NCBI GenBank assembly: GCA_027943335.1
Contig: BSBK01001155.1
Location: 3,458,501 to 3,522,500, forward strand
Origin: Chamaecyparis obtusa
Lineage: Eukaryota; Streptophyta; Pinopsida; Cupressales; Cupressaceae
Length of the DNA stretch: 64,000 bases
Direction of reading: 5' to 3'
Positions 1-12,962 of the stretch are shown here, piece after piece. Both the position numbers and the translations under genes were made by a program. Within the stretch, counting starts at the first letter, position 1; each line of letters starts with the position of its first letter. Below the pieces are notes generated by a model. The model searched no databases. It was not told the DNA's origin and worked only from the letters and a program-made list of their open reading frames with translations.

Positions 1-2378
1 TTTGAGGTGACATTCCTGGATGCCACCTACTTTGGTTTATTGGATTGACTTGAGTTGGGTCCTCTAATGACAATGGGACCTTGACTTCGGGTAACAACAT
101 TGAGATCTTGGGATGGTACTCTAGAGTTGGGACCCCTTAGCACCACAACAAGTCCTTCATCAAAGATAGGAGGAGAGTCATAACCATAAGGATCTTTACT
201 TCTCATCATGTTGACATTTTCCTCTATAACTTCAAGCATGTTGACGAAATTCTTCGTAGTTGTGTAAGTGTAATTAATCTTAGCCTTGCCATTCTTAGGT
301 TTAGAGGTTTCCCCCTTCTCATACTTGGGCAAAGGCTCTTTGAACACCTTATGATCAGTGTTGGTGTTCAAACCATCTATCTGAATTTTTCCATTCTCAA
401 TGAGATTCTGGATGATATGCTTAAGTTTCCAACAGTGTTCAATATCATGTCCAATACCATTGTGAAATTTTCAGAAAGCTTTCTCATCCCACCAATGTGG
501 CTTAACATCAGGAATATGATGCTTTGTAGGATCTTGGGGATGTGCAAGATTGTTAGCAATGAGTGTTTTGAAGACATCCTCATATGAATCACCAAGTTTT
601 GAAAATTGACACCTCTCTTTCTTAGGCTTATCTAGGTATCTTGGTTTATGCTCTTTTTGGTTGGATGTGTTGAGCTTCATTGCTTGAACAACACTAGATA
701 AGTGAAGAACACCTTGATCCTTAGGTTGAGAAGAGTCCACAACTCCATCATTAACCACTTGTTTGTTCCTATTCCAATATGGGTTTTTCCCTTTTTCCTT
801 GTTAGGTTTGTTGTTATTTTGACCATTGTTGTTGTTGTTTCCATGTTTGGCCAAAATTCATTGTTCTCTCAAAATATCCTCAATTCTACATGCAGTTTCA
901 ACCATGGTATCAAAGGAATAAAAAATCATCTTCCTAACTTCATACTGCATTTCGGGAACCAAGTTGCTAACAAGGATGTCAATCTTTTCATTTTCAGGAA
1001 TGGTCCTAGAGTAGCAAGAGCATTTTTGTCTCCACCTTTACAAGAAAGTGACAAAGGACTCCCCTTGATTTTGCTTTAATTTACATAGGTCCAACATGGT
1101 GACATATCTTGAAAGATTGTGAGCAAAGTGTTGGACAAATCTATGAACAAGTTCTTTGAAGGTCTTGATGGGGGGAGTTATGTTGGTGAACCACTCCATT
1201 GCTTGACCTTTGAGACTCCTTGGGAACAACCTCATGAGATCGGAGTCATCTTCATGAAACTCAAAGCTCACAATGTAGAATTGGCACACATGATCATGTG
1301 GGTCCCCATTACCATCATATTTGTCATATTAGGGGATTTCCACCTTTCTAGGAAAATCTTTCATACTCACACTCTTGTCAAAAGGATTAGGACAAATTGA
1401 GTCAAGTGAAAAGGAACTCTTGGGTGCCAACACCTTTTCCATCATATGCTTAAGTTTCTTGATCTCCTCTTCTTTGGATGGACCTTGCTTCTTGATCTTT
1501 CTGTCCACATCAAAGTTGTAAGGAGCTCTAGCACCCTTGTTGATCAAACTCTCTAGGAAATTATATTTTTTTTGCTCCACACACCTCTCCACATACTGCT
1601 GGAAGAGTGGTTCTTGTTGTATTTTGAAGAAATCTTGAGAGTCGAGATCAAAACTTGAATGACCACCCCCATATTGTGAACCATGGTGAGCATGTTGAGA
1701 AGGTTGTCTTAATTTCCTAGCAGGCGTTTGTCTCCTATAATGGTCTTGTTGTGAAGCCCTCCTTCCTCTAGGGCTAGGAGATCTTGAAGGTGTTCTTGAG
1801 TATCTTCCACTTCATGGAGTCTTAGGAGGAGTGGGTGGAGGAGAGTTGTTACCACCACCAACACTCATGTTGTTGTATTGAGCATTGAGTTGTTGAGCCA
1901 AAAGCCTATCTTTCTCTTCTTGTGCGGCTCTCCTTTCTATATCCAATAAGGCTTGTCTTTCTGACTCTAGGAGTCTAAGTTTCTCTTCCTTTGCAACTTG
2001 TTCATCTAGAAAGGCTTTCTTTTTCCACTCAATTATTTTGAGTCTTTCACTTGTATACCTTGAAGTTTTTTGGAGCGGTGAATTTGGTCTTGAATGCCTA
2101 AACAAGTCATTGGTATATGATGCATTCACATGAGTATCATAAAGCTCTTCATCTTGATTATCATGTGGTGATTGCTCATCTTGATAGGATTTTTGCATTT
2201 CCCTTTCAGCCCTTTGGTGTGCATCCAAATATCCGATTGACATAAGGGGTGAACTTGGTCAATTTTCATTAGAAGAACTGTCAAAAAGAATGTTGTCTCT
2301 ATGTCTCTCAAATATGTCATCAAGATTTTTATCCATTGCTTCCCTCTCTCTCTGAGTCATTGTGTAACTCATGTCCAT
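1..2378 (-). pseudogene. Ty3/gypsy Tat-type gag polyprotein, broken, runs off the left edge (element A)
   Basis: Structural capsid/nucleocapsid precursor of an LTR retrotransposon. Reading minus from the ATG at 2378, the frame gives an acidic, Glu/Arg-rich N-terminus (to about 1812), a charged linker (1592-1329), the gag core (1289-1038, with LFPRSLKGQAMEWF) and a C-terminal part (854-27) holding the Tat-like motif FHNGIGHDIEHCWKLKH. Several in-frame stops and frame changes break it: for example a TGA 25 codons before residue run MSIGYLDAH, and a stop just before the KFHNGIGHD segment. I place the start at 2378 because MDMSYTMTQREREAMDKN is in frame with the long segment downstream. Pol would lie to the left, outside the window. 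The family call rests on the gag core and the PBS/LTR at 4824-6947. Confidence 0.8.
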
Positions 2379-4823
2379 ATCTGAATGAGAAGGTGCTAAG
2401 GATGTGTTCAACTCACTAGGACTGCTCTTAGGGTCAAACCAAACTTCTGAAGTATTCCTAGGGGATTGATCAAAGATGGGATCTTTTCACTTAAGTTTTT
2501 GGGAAGTTTGGACTAAGGGTAATTGGTCAAAGACTACTTGAGGTCATTTTCCTTGATTCACTTGTTACCTTGTCGTAACTGACATGAAAGAAAAAGTACT
2601 AGGTGAAAAGATGATCCTAAGAAACGTTGGTACCAAACTAAGATAGTAAAAGCATTCAATTGTCCAAAAGAAAGGTGATGAGATAGAATTTTTGCAAGAG
2701 GTATAAACCAACACTGCCACAGAGGTGCCCAACAACAGATAAGTATCCTAACACATATGGATCAGGAGGATGATTTAACCAAGTTATATTTGATTGAATT
2801 TGAAATTGGACAGAAGTGAATTGGACAAGAGACTACTAAGACTCTCTAAGTGTTTTATCAAAGAATCCAAAGGTTGGTCTTTTCAACAAGGATGATTTCT
2901 AACTTACCGATTCCAAGTAAGGTCACTTGTGAAATCAAAGATTGTTAATTCAAGAGGTTAAGACACATTAACCCAAGGTGCAAATAGGCTTCCAACAATG
3001 GTGTAAGTGACCTACTATAATCCAGATCAACTAAGGAAGATTAAAAATGACACAAATCAGCTTCAGATTGCAGACAACAGTAATACAACAAGATGACTCT
3101 ATGCGATAGTTCACTGGGTAGCAGAATGATACAATTTTCCCAGATGATATTTCTCAAGAAGTAGTGCGATAGAATCCAGGTAGTTGATACGATAATATCT
3201 AGGAAGGTGGTGCGATAGTTGTGTAGTATCATATGATATTTGACTAGTGAATGTGTAAAATCTAGTTTTGAAGACAATTTGATCAAAGTAGCAGGTTGAT
3301 AAGCTCAATTTCTTGATTTCAAATGCAGTAATATTAGAAAATAGACAAGTTTACAAATAGTAAGTGATCAAACATGTCATAAAACACTTGAACAAGGGTG
3401 AAAGCAATATTGCCAAGACATGCACTTGGGATATCAAAGAAAAAGAAATCATATGAGCACTACTATGATGTTTGATATTTGAGAATGTTTACACGAGTAG
3501 ATCATAGCAAAGACAAGTCAAGCACTTGCTAACCTAGAAAGACAAAGGCTCAATACTCAACAAATTGGCCCACACTTGATGTCCCATTGCCTCACACAAA
3601 GTGGTTGCCCACAATAGATATTGGCTTTGTTGTGGAAGTGTCAATGACACAACCAAATGAACATAGATGGTGAGTAAAATCTTGGGGTGATCTAGGTTAG
3701 TCCCCTAGGATCGATCCTTGCACCAAGATGTTGAGCGGAAAAATCGGGTAGCTTCTATCTAAAGTTCATAATAAGGGCTTTTGTTTGCAATACCCCTCTT
3801 GCTCCCTAAAGGGACTCCTTACCTTGTAGCAAGTAACGGACCTTGCAGCCACAAGAGTACCTTAAGCATTCTTACTTAGCATTTTCCTCATGGTCACAAT
3901 CCCACAAGTACTCACACTAAGAGAAGACAAGTACTACATCTACCAAGGTTTTGTGTCCTTAATAGCCTTTATTTTATAGTGGGTTGGAATAGTTGGGTAT
4001 TAGCTTGTCCCCACTTGGTTCGTTCCTCTTGATTGCTCAAGAGCAGGCCCGCTAAAGGATTCTAAACTAAACAAGAAGTGGATCAACCTTTGAGGGTCGA
4101 GATTTCTGGTTCACCACAAGGGTGAAGAGAATACTATCTTATATCAAAAATATTTCTCAAACATACCAAGAAATGTTTAATTAGCGCTCTTGCTTTCAAA
4201 ATCTAGAGGTGGATCAATATTTCTAGTTCACCACAAGGGTGAAGAGCATACTCTCCTACCACCAAAAGACTCCTATGACAAGATATTAAGTGCCTAAGAA
4301 AAATGAAGAACTAGCATATGCCACACTTAAAAATGAAAGCAAAGAACAAGCACTTGATTATTTTTATGCTTTGGGTAGCCCTGCAAGAAGGATTAGTAGC
4401 CCTTGTGCATTTGAAGCTTTGACATGCATTCTTTTTAGCAAATAAAGCAAGTAATTAGGGCACACCTACAAACACAACTTGTTAGGCCCACAAAGGTTAG
4501 TACAACAAAAATCAAGCATAATCTAAAAATGAATCTCTATCCTAACACAGCAAGTCAAAACCAGCAAGCAAACAAATCCAAATCTTGCAAAGAAAGAGCC
4601 AAAATTAGTCACTGTCAGGCCTGGGAAACAGTTCTGTATGGCCACATGATACTTTTGACTAGAAAAGTATCGCACAACTATGTAATAAACTATCGTACGA
4701 CACTGGAAAATATTGTATGATACTATGTCAGAAAAATATAGAAAATTAGTTGAAACAACAAGATAACAGTGATGAAAAATTTATGGAAATGCATGAAAAG
4801 AAAGGACAAAACAGAGCTATTCT
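2379..4823 (-). other. Untranslated leader of Tat element A
   Basis: Some 2.4 kb between the gag start and the primer-binding site, with no convincing ORF. Long leaders are usual in Tat/Ogre-type elements. It contains degenerate direct repeats of about 30 bp (for example the 'ttcaccacaagggtgaagag' motif near 4110 and again near 4227). The translated fragments at 3041-3308 are short and look random. Confidence 0.55.
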
Positions 4824-4840
4824 GCCCCATGGTGGGTGCA
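4824..4840 (-). other. Primer-binding site of Tat element A
   Basis: On the minus strand the sequence next to the LTR reads TGCACCCACCATGGGGCA. It matches, with one base lost, the equivalent site of element B at 9258-9275. It resembles the TGGCGCCCACCGTGGGGC-type sequence found just inside Tat LTRs. It fixes the inner edge of the LTR at 4846. Confidence 0.65.
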
Positions 4841-4845
4841 AAAAA

Positions 4846-6947
4846 TGTACACTCAAAATGTGCACTTCTCTAAGTCTTTAGTTCTAAGAGGATCCATGAA
4901 TTGGAAACCTTGAGAAAGTGACTTAGAGCTCCCTAGGCATAGAGTGCAAGGGTGTTTAGAAGGCTCTCAACTAGAGTTATTAAGCATATAACCTTGCTAG
5001 TAAACCATGCAATGGGAGATTCAAAGAGACAAGGGCAAGAATACCAATATCTTCAAGAATCAAAATGGAAATGCAATCCAAATTATGCTAAAATGAAGAT
5101 GCAAGAATGAAACTAAGCTATAGAAATGAAAGTTTTACAAGCCTTTGCTAATTAAACTATGTGAATTAAGCTAGAACATAAAAGGAAGCTAAACTAAAAT
5201 GCCATGAAAACTAAGCTATAATGCAAGTATGAAGACTAAGATGCAACAAGTTCTCCAAAGCTCCAAAGTCACCAAGAAAATCTGCAGCACAACATTAGCA
5301 TAAAGAGTGGATGCTATGAATGAGAAAAGAGCTCCCCTTTAAAAGATAAATGTGTTGGAAATATAGATGTAGTAACTGAGAGGGGCAGTGAATCAATTAA
5401 CCACAAAATATTATCACTAATCCCTTAGATGTCCTATTAAATTATTTACTGCTGAAATATAGAGAAATGCTGAAACTCGGTAATTGCAGAGACTGTTAAT
5501 TATAACTGTTCTTAAGCATTCATCAGTGATTAACATGCACGAATAAAGAAAATACCATGAACACAAGAGACACCAAATTTAACATGGAAACCCAATATGG
5601 GAAAAACTACCAAGGTAACTAGTTACTGATTTTCACTCTTCTGAAGTGATGCCCTATTAGGAGCCAACCTGGTAAAAGGTTACAAAACACACTGTTAGGT
5701 GTGACCTTGTTAGAGGATTTAATCACCTTGCTAGGAGTGGCCTTGTAAGAGGTCTTGAAACAATTCAATAGAACTGTGACCTTGTTAGAGGATTTACAAA
5801 ATGGCTGTTAAACCAACTCGGTTAGGAGATTTTGAAATCACTGCTACAATGGTAAGAAAGTAACAATGAAGTGACCTGAATAGTGATGCAACTGAATTGC
5901 TGATTACAGATCTCTATTCTACTTCACTAGATCCTTCTTGATCAAATATATCTCTACTACTCTTCAAGGATATCTAATCATCCTTCAAAATTCGCTCATA
6001 CTATTCTTCCTTTCACTTGCATTCTCATAATTCACAACTTGACCTTTTATATATATACCATTCAGATTGTCAAGTCGACACTAATAATTATTACAAAACA
6101 TTACTAATCATTATAACAGTCGGCTGGAATAAACCAACTTTATTTCTCAAATTGACAAAATCCTTTACTGGGCCGACCTTGCTTGGTAAACATTAATCCG
6201 AAAAAGATTTCCTTTAGTGACCGAGAGAACTCGGTAAGTATTGCAAATTCTTTAATATCCTTTGGAGACCGAGTGAACTTGGTAGACACTAACTTTCCTT
6301 CAATAATCGAGGAGGCTCTGTTAACACTATTTTCTGCCAACTTTTCTTTTGACACCCGAGAGGTCTTGGTAGACACTGGGAACTGCTTTGCTGACCGACT
6401 GAGCTCGGTAGACACTTGGAACTGCTTTGCTGACTGACTGAGCTGACAATTGATATGAAATTTGTGTGACATCAAAGACAACACATAATCATTCCAACAA
6501 TCTCCTTCAGACAATTGTATCCAACAAAATGGACCATGGAGATTAAGAGGCAAAAGATTTGATCAATAGTGGAGTTTGAAAGTGGGATCAATCCTTGTGC
6601 ACAAATCTTCTCCAATGAGAAAGAAGTATTGACTTTTATGCCCCATGTGAGACAAAAGGACATTTTCTTCTTTTTATAAAATAGGAATAATGCTTTATTT
6701 GTGCAACTTAGGATAAGAGGTAAGTGGAGACTTTTTATTTAATAAAAGGGGAGGGAATTCCTTTTAATTAAATAAAGACTTAGGATAAAATGGTTAATCC
6801 ATAGAATATAATCGAATAAATGATAGAACTGGGATTTGATCAAGAAAATTGATTTGGATTGAAAACATTTCAAAGCATTGATTTAGGAAATTGATAAATT
6901 GATGAATGGGGGCCCAAAGTCTAGGTGACCATTTTAGGGTGCATACA
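4846..6947 (-). repeat. 5' LTR of Tat element A, split by a solo copia LTR
   Basis: On the minus strand the LTR starts TGTATGCACCCTAAAATGG at 6947 and ends ...GTACA at 4846, next to the primer-binding site. The TGTA..CACC..AAAATGG start is shared with the LTRs of element B (10536) and the 46.6-64 kb Tat element (55219). Removing the insertion 5353-6526 and one aaatg leaves about 920 bp. The expected 5-bp TSD beyond the right end is aaatc (6948-6952); its partner lies outside the window. Confidence 0.7.
5353..6526 (-). mobile_element. Solo Ty1/copia-type LTR with target-site duplication
   Basis: Starts TGTTGGAAATATAG and ends GTATCCAACA, flanked by identical aaatg (5348-5352 and 6527-6531). 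There is no internal region, so this is a solo LTR left by LTR-LTR recombination. Orientation is minus: the U5-type hairpin (taactga..ggggcagtgaatcaatta) lies at the left end, and the ACCGAG-rich U3 at the right (6180-6440). The ORF 6140-6553 is read from the repeated U3 motif and is not a gene. It sits inside the LTR of Tat element A, so it is younger than A. Confidence 0.9.
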
Positions 6948-9257
6948 AAATCCACCATCTAGCTAGTAGATAAGTGTGCAAAGTGTATAGTCATGAGAAA
7001 AAGGGATTCTAGAACACATGCCTGATGCCAGGTCAAAGGATAGGAAATGGAGAGTGGATTGACTCTTCTCAAATGTCATAGATCAGAAGGCTCGATTAAA
7101 CTCAAGAGACTACTTTAGGCAAATAGATTGGATTTTTAAAATTCTCTGCTCTGTTCCTGACACAGTGAATTTTATGACAGAATCTAGAAATAGGTTGCAA
7201 AAACTAGATTCCTAACAAATTTGATAAGTTTCTGACAACTTTTTGAAAATTTGTATACCACTTTCTGAGACTGTGGGATGACTTTTGACTCCAGAAAGGA
7301 ATTTTGCTTTAGATTTTGCAATTTTTAGGTTTTCAATTTTAGATTGTGTGCAAATTTTTCTATCCAGGTTTGAAGATCTGTGTGATAGTTCATCTCAAGT
7401 AACCAAGTAGATATCAAGCACACAAAATAGCAAGCAAGGGAAGCAAGCAATCATCTAAAAACAATGAACAAGGGCAAACTAAACCTTGCACATGAACAAG
7501 CAATAGTGACTTAATGTCCTAATCCCTAGGAATGCTACTTGTGTATGTTCTCAAAAGTTTTTCAATAACGTACATAGTCCTAGAAAATGAAAAATTTAGG
7601 CCTCACTAGGGTTTGTAGTAAATATGGTCTGACTTTGTAACTTTTGTGATCTCAAGAGGGAAAACTCCAATCTAGGGGTACCGGGGTTTTGACACAGTCT
7701 AAGAATTTAATCAATTAGGAGTTGCTAGGGAGATCTGATAGCCCAACAAGAGACCACACTTGTAAAGATTTCCTCCACAAGGACATTTATATAGCGACTG
7801 TTGCTACCACAACAAAAATGGCTATTACTACTTGAGGTTCCATCCACGTGGTTGACCCAATAAAGGGAATGTCCACTATGGTTAACCCTCTCTAAAAGTG
7901 ACTCACAAAAGATACCACATAGGGACTTGGTCCAAATCCAAGGATTTGAGTTTTTGATACTACCCAAAAAGGGAGTAGAGCATAATCCTCTAGCGTTATA
8001 ACTTTTACCCAAACACAACAAATAGATTAATCTAACATGCTAAGAATGAAATTATCTCACCAAGATCTATGATGTCAACAACTTATGGTCTATCAATCCC
8101 TCCGGAGAGAGAATGTATCGATCAAAAGTCAAGGACTCAAAATCTAGTGGAACATAAGATAATCTCAGTATCCTCCCTAGCTACAAGGGGATCCTTTGTC
8201 AAGAAGAGCTTCACATGCATGAACAAGAAAAAGAAGCTCACTCTCTCAAGATCATCCTTAAATAGTGTTCATAGGGCCTATTTACTATGTGTAACAGATA
8301 TGCAAAAAGCAAATCTATGTTTGTTTTATAGCCCAAAACTGAAGTTTGATTTATGAAAGCTGGAAAGGCACACAAGCTTGACATGTGAGATATTTGTTTT
8401 ATGTCCAAATTGAAATGTTTTTAGATGTATTAGAATACCTAAATTCTCTTGCAACGCCCTTAGTAGATTTTACCTGATTTTTAGCTTTGTTGAGCAATCC
8501 CACGCAAGCAAGCCATGAACTCTCCAACAAGAAAACAAGCAAACAAGATATGCAACATATATTCAACTTATGAAAACCCTAGGGTTAGATCTGAAAACCA
8601 TTTGTTAGAAGAAATAATAACCAGAAAATAATCCAAATGACAACTCATATCATGCATTGAATCATATGAAAAATAAGTGCATACCCATCACATATTTTTT
8701 TTTTTTTATATTTGACCTAGTCAACAAGATCTATTTTTTTATATGATTTCGGCTACAAAAATAGAAATGAAAAATAGAGACCCCTACTAAAAAATAGAGA
8801 GATTTCCAAAAATGTAAAATTTTTAGAAAAATCTCTTTATTTGTGCCCTAGAGACCCATTTTACCAAAATAAACTAGTTTTTGTAAATTGACTATTTGAG
8901 CTATTATATTGCATCCAAATTTAAAACACAAAGAATGAAACCCCTGTATAATTTAAAGAGATTTCCAAAAATGTAAATTTTTTGAAAAAATATGCTGATT
9001 TGCGCCAAAAATTAATTTTTTATGAAAAATAAAGAAAAAATTATTAAAAATTTAAAACACCTTAGAAAATTCTAATTTTTTTTATCAAAGCTTCCCTGAT
9101 ATGTCGACAACCTGAAAAAGAAATTTTAGACCAAAAATCCAAGCCATTTGGGAGATAAAACTAAATCTTTGAAATTTTAGGGTTTTATTCTCCAAGTAAA
9201 TCTACACAAGGGGGTTAACTCCAAAAAATAACCAAAAATAGCATGTAAAGGTGGGTT
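6948..9257 (-). other. Leader of Tat element B, interrupted by element A
   Basis: Internal sequence of element B between its primer-binding site (9258) and the point where element A inserted (6947/6948). No gag coding is seen; gag of B must lie beyond the left edge, after A. AT-rich with homopolymer tracts (8693-8707). Short ORFs at 7725-8021 and 8069-8356 have no recognisable domain. Confidence 0.5.
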
Positions 9258-9275
9258 GCCCCATGGTGGGTGCCA
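9258..9275 (-). other. Primer-binding site of Tat element B
   Basis: Minus strand TGGCACCCACCATGGGGC, differing from the common Tat motif TGGCGCCCACCGTGGGGC at two positions. It lies just inside the LTR edge at 9280. Confidence 0.7.
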
Positions 9276-9279
9276 GAAA

Positions 9280-10536
9280 TGTGTGTGTAAAAATTGTACT
9301 TAGCTATGGACACAACACTTCAGTAAAACATTAGAGGTTAGCAAAATTGAAATTTGACAAATAATTGAAACTAAGCTAACCAGGCGATTTACTGCCTTCT
9401 AGTAGGTGTGAGTATGGTATTCTCAGATTAGACCGAGATCAGTGACAATGCAAAACCTAAATGAAAGATTTGAATGCAAAAGAATGAAAGACCATATGAA
9501 TGCAGATTAATCTATATTTTTGTATTTTATATGCAATGAGGATAAAAACTGTATGAATCTAAGCTAGAATGAATGATATGCAGATCTAAGCTAAGATTGA
9601 TATGAAGATGAATGCAAAAGTATGTAAAAGCTATGAAAAATTATGAAATGATCTCACAAAATTGCCTGTCACAAAAGCTTGATTCTTTAGTTGTAAATTC
9701 ATAGAGTAATTATGCAAATTTGAGAGATTTAGAGAGATTATTTGTGAAGAGATGAGCCTTGTTTTTATAGAAATCCAGAGCTTTGAGGATGCATAAGAAA
9801 AACCTTAAATCACTCTTGATAAACTCAGGTTGATTTTTGAGTTAACAAGAAATTAGAATAAATAACTCATAAAATCATGCAAAAAATAGTTTTTATCTCA
9901 AAATAGAGTTTTAGTTCCCTTTTTCAACTCACCATCACATGCCGAGTTTAGAAAGTTAACAAATTGAAATTGATAATTAATTTAAACTTGATTACTTTTT
10001 TGATTATGCATGATTTAATATGAATTAATTTAAAAATAAAGTGATTTCTTCTCAACTTAATTGATTTTGAATTAAAACAATTGATTTATGGGTTAATCAA
10101 TTATTAAATCAAACTTTATTCCAATTAAATCATTAAATTTGACAACTTTGATTTTAAATCAATTAAATAAATATTCAATTGATTATTTGTAGGAATTTTG
10201 ATTTATTGTCAAAATAAGAACAATATTAATTAGAAATAAATGCAATTAAATCTAATTAAATAATTAAGTGGTAAAATTAAATTATTTAATCAAATATTTA
10301 TCATATTCAATTAATCAACTTTACGATAAATAATGATATTTATCGCCAAATAATATTCAATTAAAGATAATTATGATAAATTAGGAATATTCCCCATTGC
10401 AGAATTAAGATGATCAATTAGGTTTTTGATAAACTAATGTGCAGATGTGCCTTAGGTTAGGACTTTGATGTCGATTTCATTTGATTTGATGATGTAGGAG
10501 GTTAATGAACCTATAGCCCATTTTTGGGGTATTACA
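9280..10536 (-). repeat. 5' LTR of Tat element B
   Basis: Minus-strand LTR of about 1257 bp. It begins TGTAATACCCCAAAAATGGG at 10536 and ends at 9280 next to the primer-binding site. AT-rich, with no coding. The start matches the other two Tat LTRs in the window. The 5 bases outside the right end are tcgcc; the matching copy is not in the window. Confidence 0.7.
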
Positions 10537-11484
10537 TCGCCTTTTAGGCTAACTTATCAGCACAGCTGAATTTTCGTATTTCTAGCTAAAAATTAATTTT
10601 GGTTAAATATATGGTCTAGCTAGATTCATTCTAGTTAAGTTAGATAAGTTCTTTAACTTTTCCAATTGGAAATATCTATTAAATGCATATTTTATACCAC
10701 TTTGGGTCCAATTACCATAATAATAAAATTATTTTAGAAAAGTGGCATTTCAATAACTCTTAATATTTTTAATGATATTTAAATTTTAAAAATTAAAAAA
10801 TACCCTTTTGTAGAGATTAGAGTCAAGAATATCCTCATATAGATTTTATAATATTTTAATTAGACATAGTTTATTGTAATTAAAAAATATTGCAAGTAGA
10901 TATTTTAACAGTTAAGAAGATGTTGATTTGGAGAAAGAAAAAAATAGTAAATCAGATTAAATAAATTTGAAAAATATATGGTGCACTAGAGGAGAGATTC
11001 CTTTTCAAGAATATATATTTCTTTTTTTTATTGGGATAGATTTGTTATGAAAAATATGTTGCGAGATGAAAACTATTGATTTCAGTGAGTTGGAGTTTGA
11101 ATTTTTATAATAGAGAAAATATTGGTCACAAACCAATTTTTATTTCTTCACGCGCTAGCTATATATGTCACCTATGACATATTTTTAAATTAGGGGAAAA
11201 AATGTCTATTTACATATAATTTTTTTGTGGGAACTAGACCCCTAATTTTTTGCATTTTTCAGCAACTGAAAAATAATCTTTAAAAATTAAAAAAACATAT
11301 CAATTCTTATTCAAAAAAAATATTAAAAATATTAATCATATACTTCATCCATTTTATCACATTTAATTAGTTTACATCATCTGCGAATTCTAAACATAAA
11401 TGTCATTTTTATACTATTGAAGTTGAACAACTTTGATTTTGTTAGCCTTTTCCTTTGTAAAAGGGTGACAACTTATTGTACTTT
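10537..11484. other. AT-rich sequence without recognised features
   Basis: Flank of Tat element B. High AT with poly(A)/poly(T) runs, and no ORF or repeat that I can assign. Confidence 0.5.
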
Positions 11485-12962
11485 TACCCATTCCTAATAC
11501 AAACCCTAACCCTAAGCATAACACTAATAATTATATAAACACATACCCTAACCCTAACCCTAATCATAACCCTTAATCCTAAATGCCAAACCCTTATTCT
11601 AGATGTTAAACAATAATACTAAATGCTAAGTGAAATTTAAAATAGTAAACCCTAAATCCTAACCTAAATCTTAGTTATAAATATTAAACTCTAATTATAA
11701 ATATTAAACCATATTGTAAATGCTAAACCCTAATCCTAACCCTAATTGTAAATGCTAAACCCTCATCCTAAATGCTAAACTCTAATCCTAATCCTAAATG
11801 CTAAACCCTAATCTTAAATGTTAAACCTTGATTTAAGTTTAACATTTAGGATCATTGTTTATCAATTAAGGTTTACCATTTAGGATCAAGGTTTAGAATT
11901 TAGGATTAATTATTATGATTATGGTTAGGGTTAGGGTATCCGTTTACATCATTATTAATGTTATGGTTAGGCTTAGGATTTATATCAGGGATAGGACTTC
12001 AGATTAGGGTTTATCATTTATAGTTACAATTAGTATTATGGCTTAGCATTTAGAATTAGGGTTTAGTATTTAAGATTGTGGTTTAAGTAAGGATTCAAGA
12101 TTTAGGGTTGTGCATTTAGGATTAGAGTTTATCATTTAAGATTAGGGTTTACCATTTACGATTAGGGTTTAACATTTGGGATTATGGTTTAGGTTAAGAT
12201 TTAGGATTTAGGGACGATCATTTAAGATTGGTATTTATAACTTAGAATTAGTTTTTAACAATTAGCATTAGGATTAGGGTTTAGTAAATTTAGAAATATG
12301 GGTTAGCATTAAGTATTACGATTTAGCATTTAGGATTTAGGGTTATGGTTAAGATTAGGGTTACTTTACATCATGGTTATTATTATGGTTAGGGCTAGGG
12401 TTCACATATTAGAATTAGGATTTAGAGTAACATTTAGGCTTAGGGTAACATTTAGGATTAACTATAACCATAATTATAACCCTAACCCTAACCCTAACTC
12501 TAATCGTAACCATGATGTAAATCCTACCCATTACTAAAATATTAATCATAATCCAAAACCCTAGCCCTAATAATAAATGTTAAATCCTAATCCTTAATGC
12601 TAACCCATATTCCTAAATATTAAATACAAATTGTAATCCTAATTGTTGAAGACTAATCCTAAACCATAATCCTAAATTATAAACCCTAATATTAAATGAT
12701 AAACCCTAATCCTAACCATAAGCATAACCCTAAATCCTAGATGTTAAACTCTATGAACGTAAATGCTTAACCCCAATCCTAATTTTATTACTAAACCCTA
12801 ATCCTAAAAGCATAGCCTTAAATACTAAGTCCTAACCAAGACCACAATCTTAAATGCAAAGCCCTAATTGTAAATGCTAAACCATAATTGCAAATGCTAA
12901 GCCATAATCCTAACTGTAATTATAAATTCTAAACCCTAATCCTATATGCTAGCCTAAGAATG
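11485..12962. repeat. Degenerate telomere-like repeats, copy 1, with strand switches
   Basis: Imperfect runs of CCCTAAA/CCCTAATCCTAAATG. The C-rich strand is on top to about 11826, the G-rich strand (TTTAGG/GGGTTA) from about 11837 to 12460, then C-rich again to 12960. Units are too diverged for a functional telomere. The block is repeated with the same order and the same switches at 28925-30393. Its right edge is the gaatg that flanks the copia LTR. Confidence 0.85.
11816..11847. repeat. Inverted repeat at the telomere-like strand switch
   Basis: AAATGTTAAAC (11816-11826) and GTTTAACATTT (11837-11847) are perfect inverted arms around a 10-base spacer, exactly where the array turns from C-rich to G-rich. 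The same junction is present in the second copy near 29256-29287. Confidence 0.85.

Noticed and set aside
3700..3740. Alternative primer-binding site near 3720 (TTGGTGCAAGGATCGATCC on the minus strand)
   Set aside because: No TG...CA LTR edge next to it, and the site at 4824-4840 matches element B and sits at a proper LTR boundary.
6140..6553. 137-aa ORF with repeated SRSAKQF/SRSLKE motifs
   Set aside because: Lies in the U3 of the solo LTR and across its end; the repeats come from the ACCGAG-type DNA motif.
11485..12962. A true chromosome end or functional telomere
   Set aside because: Units are too diverged, switch strand twice and are followed by ordinary retrotransposon sequence.
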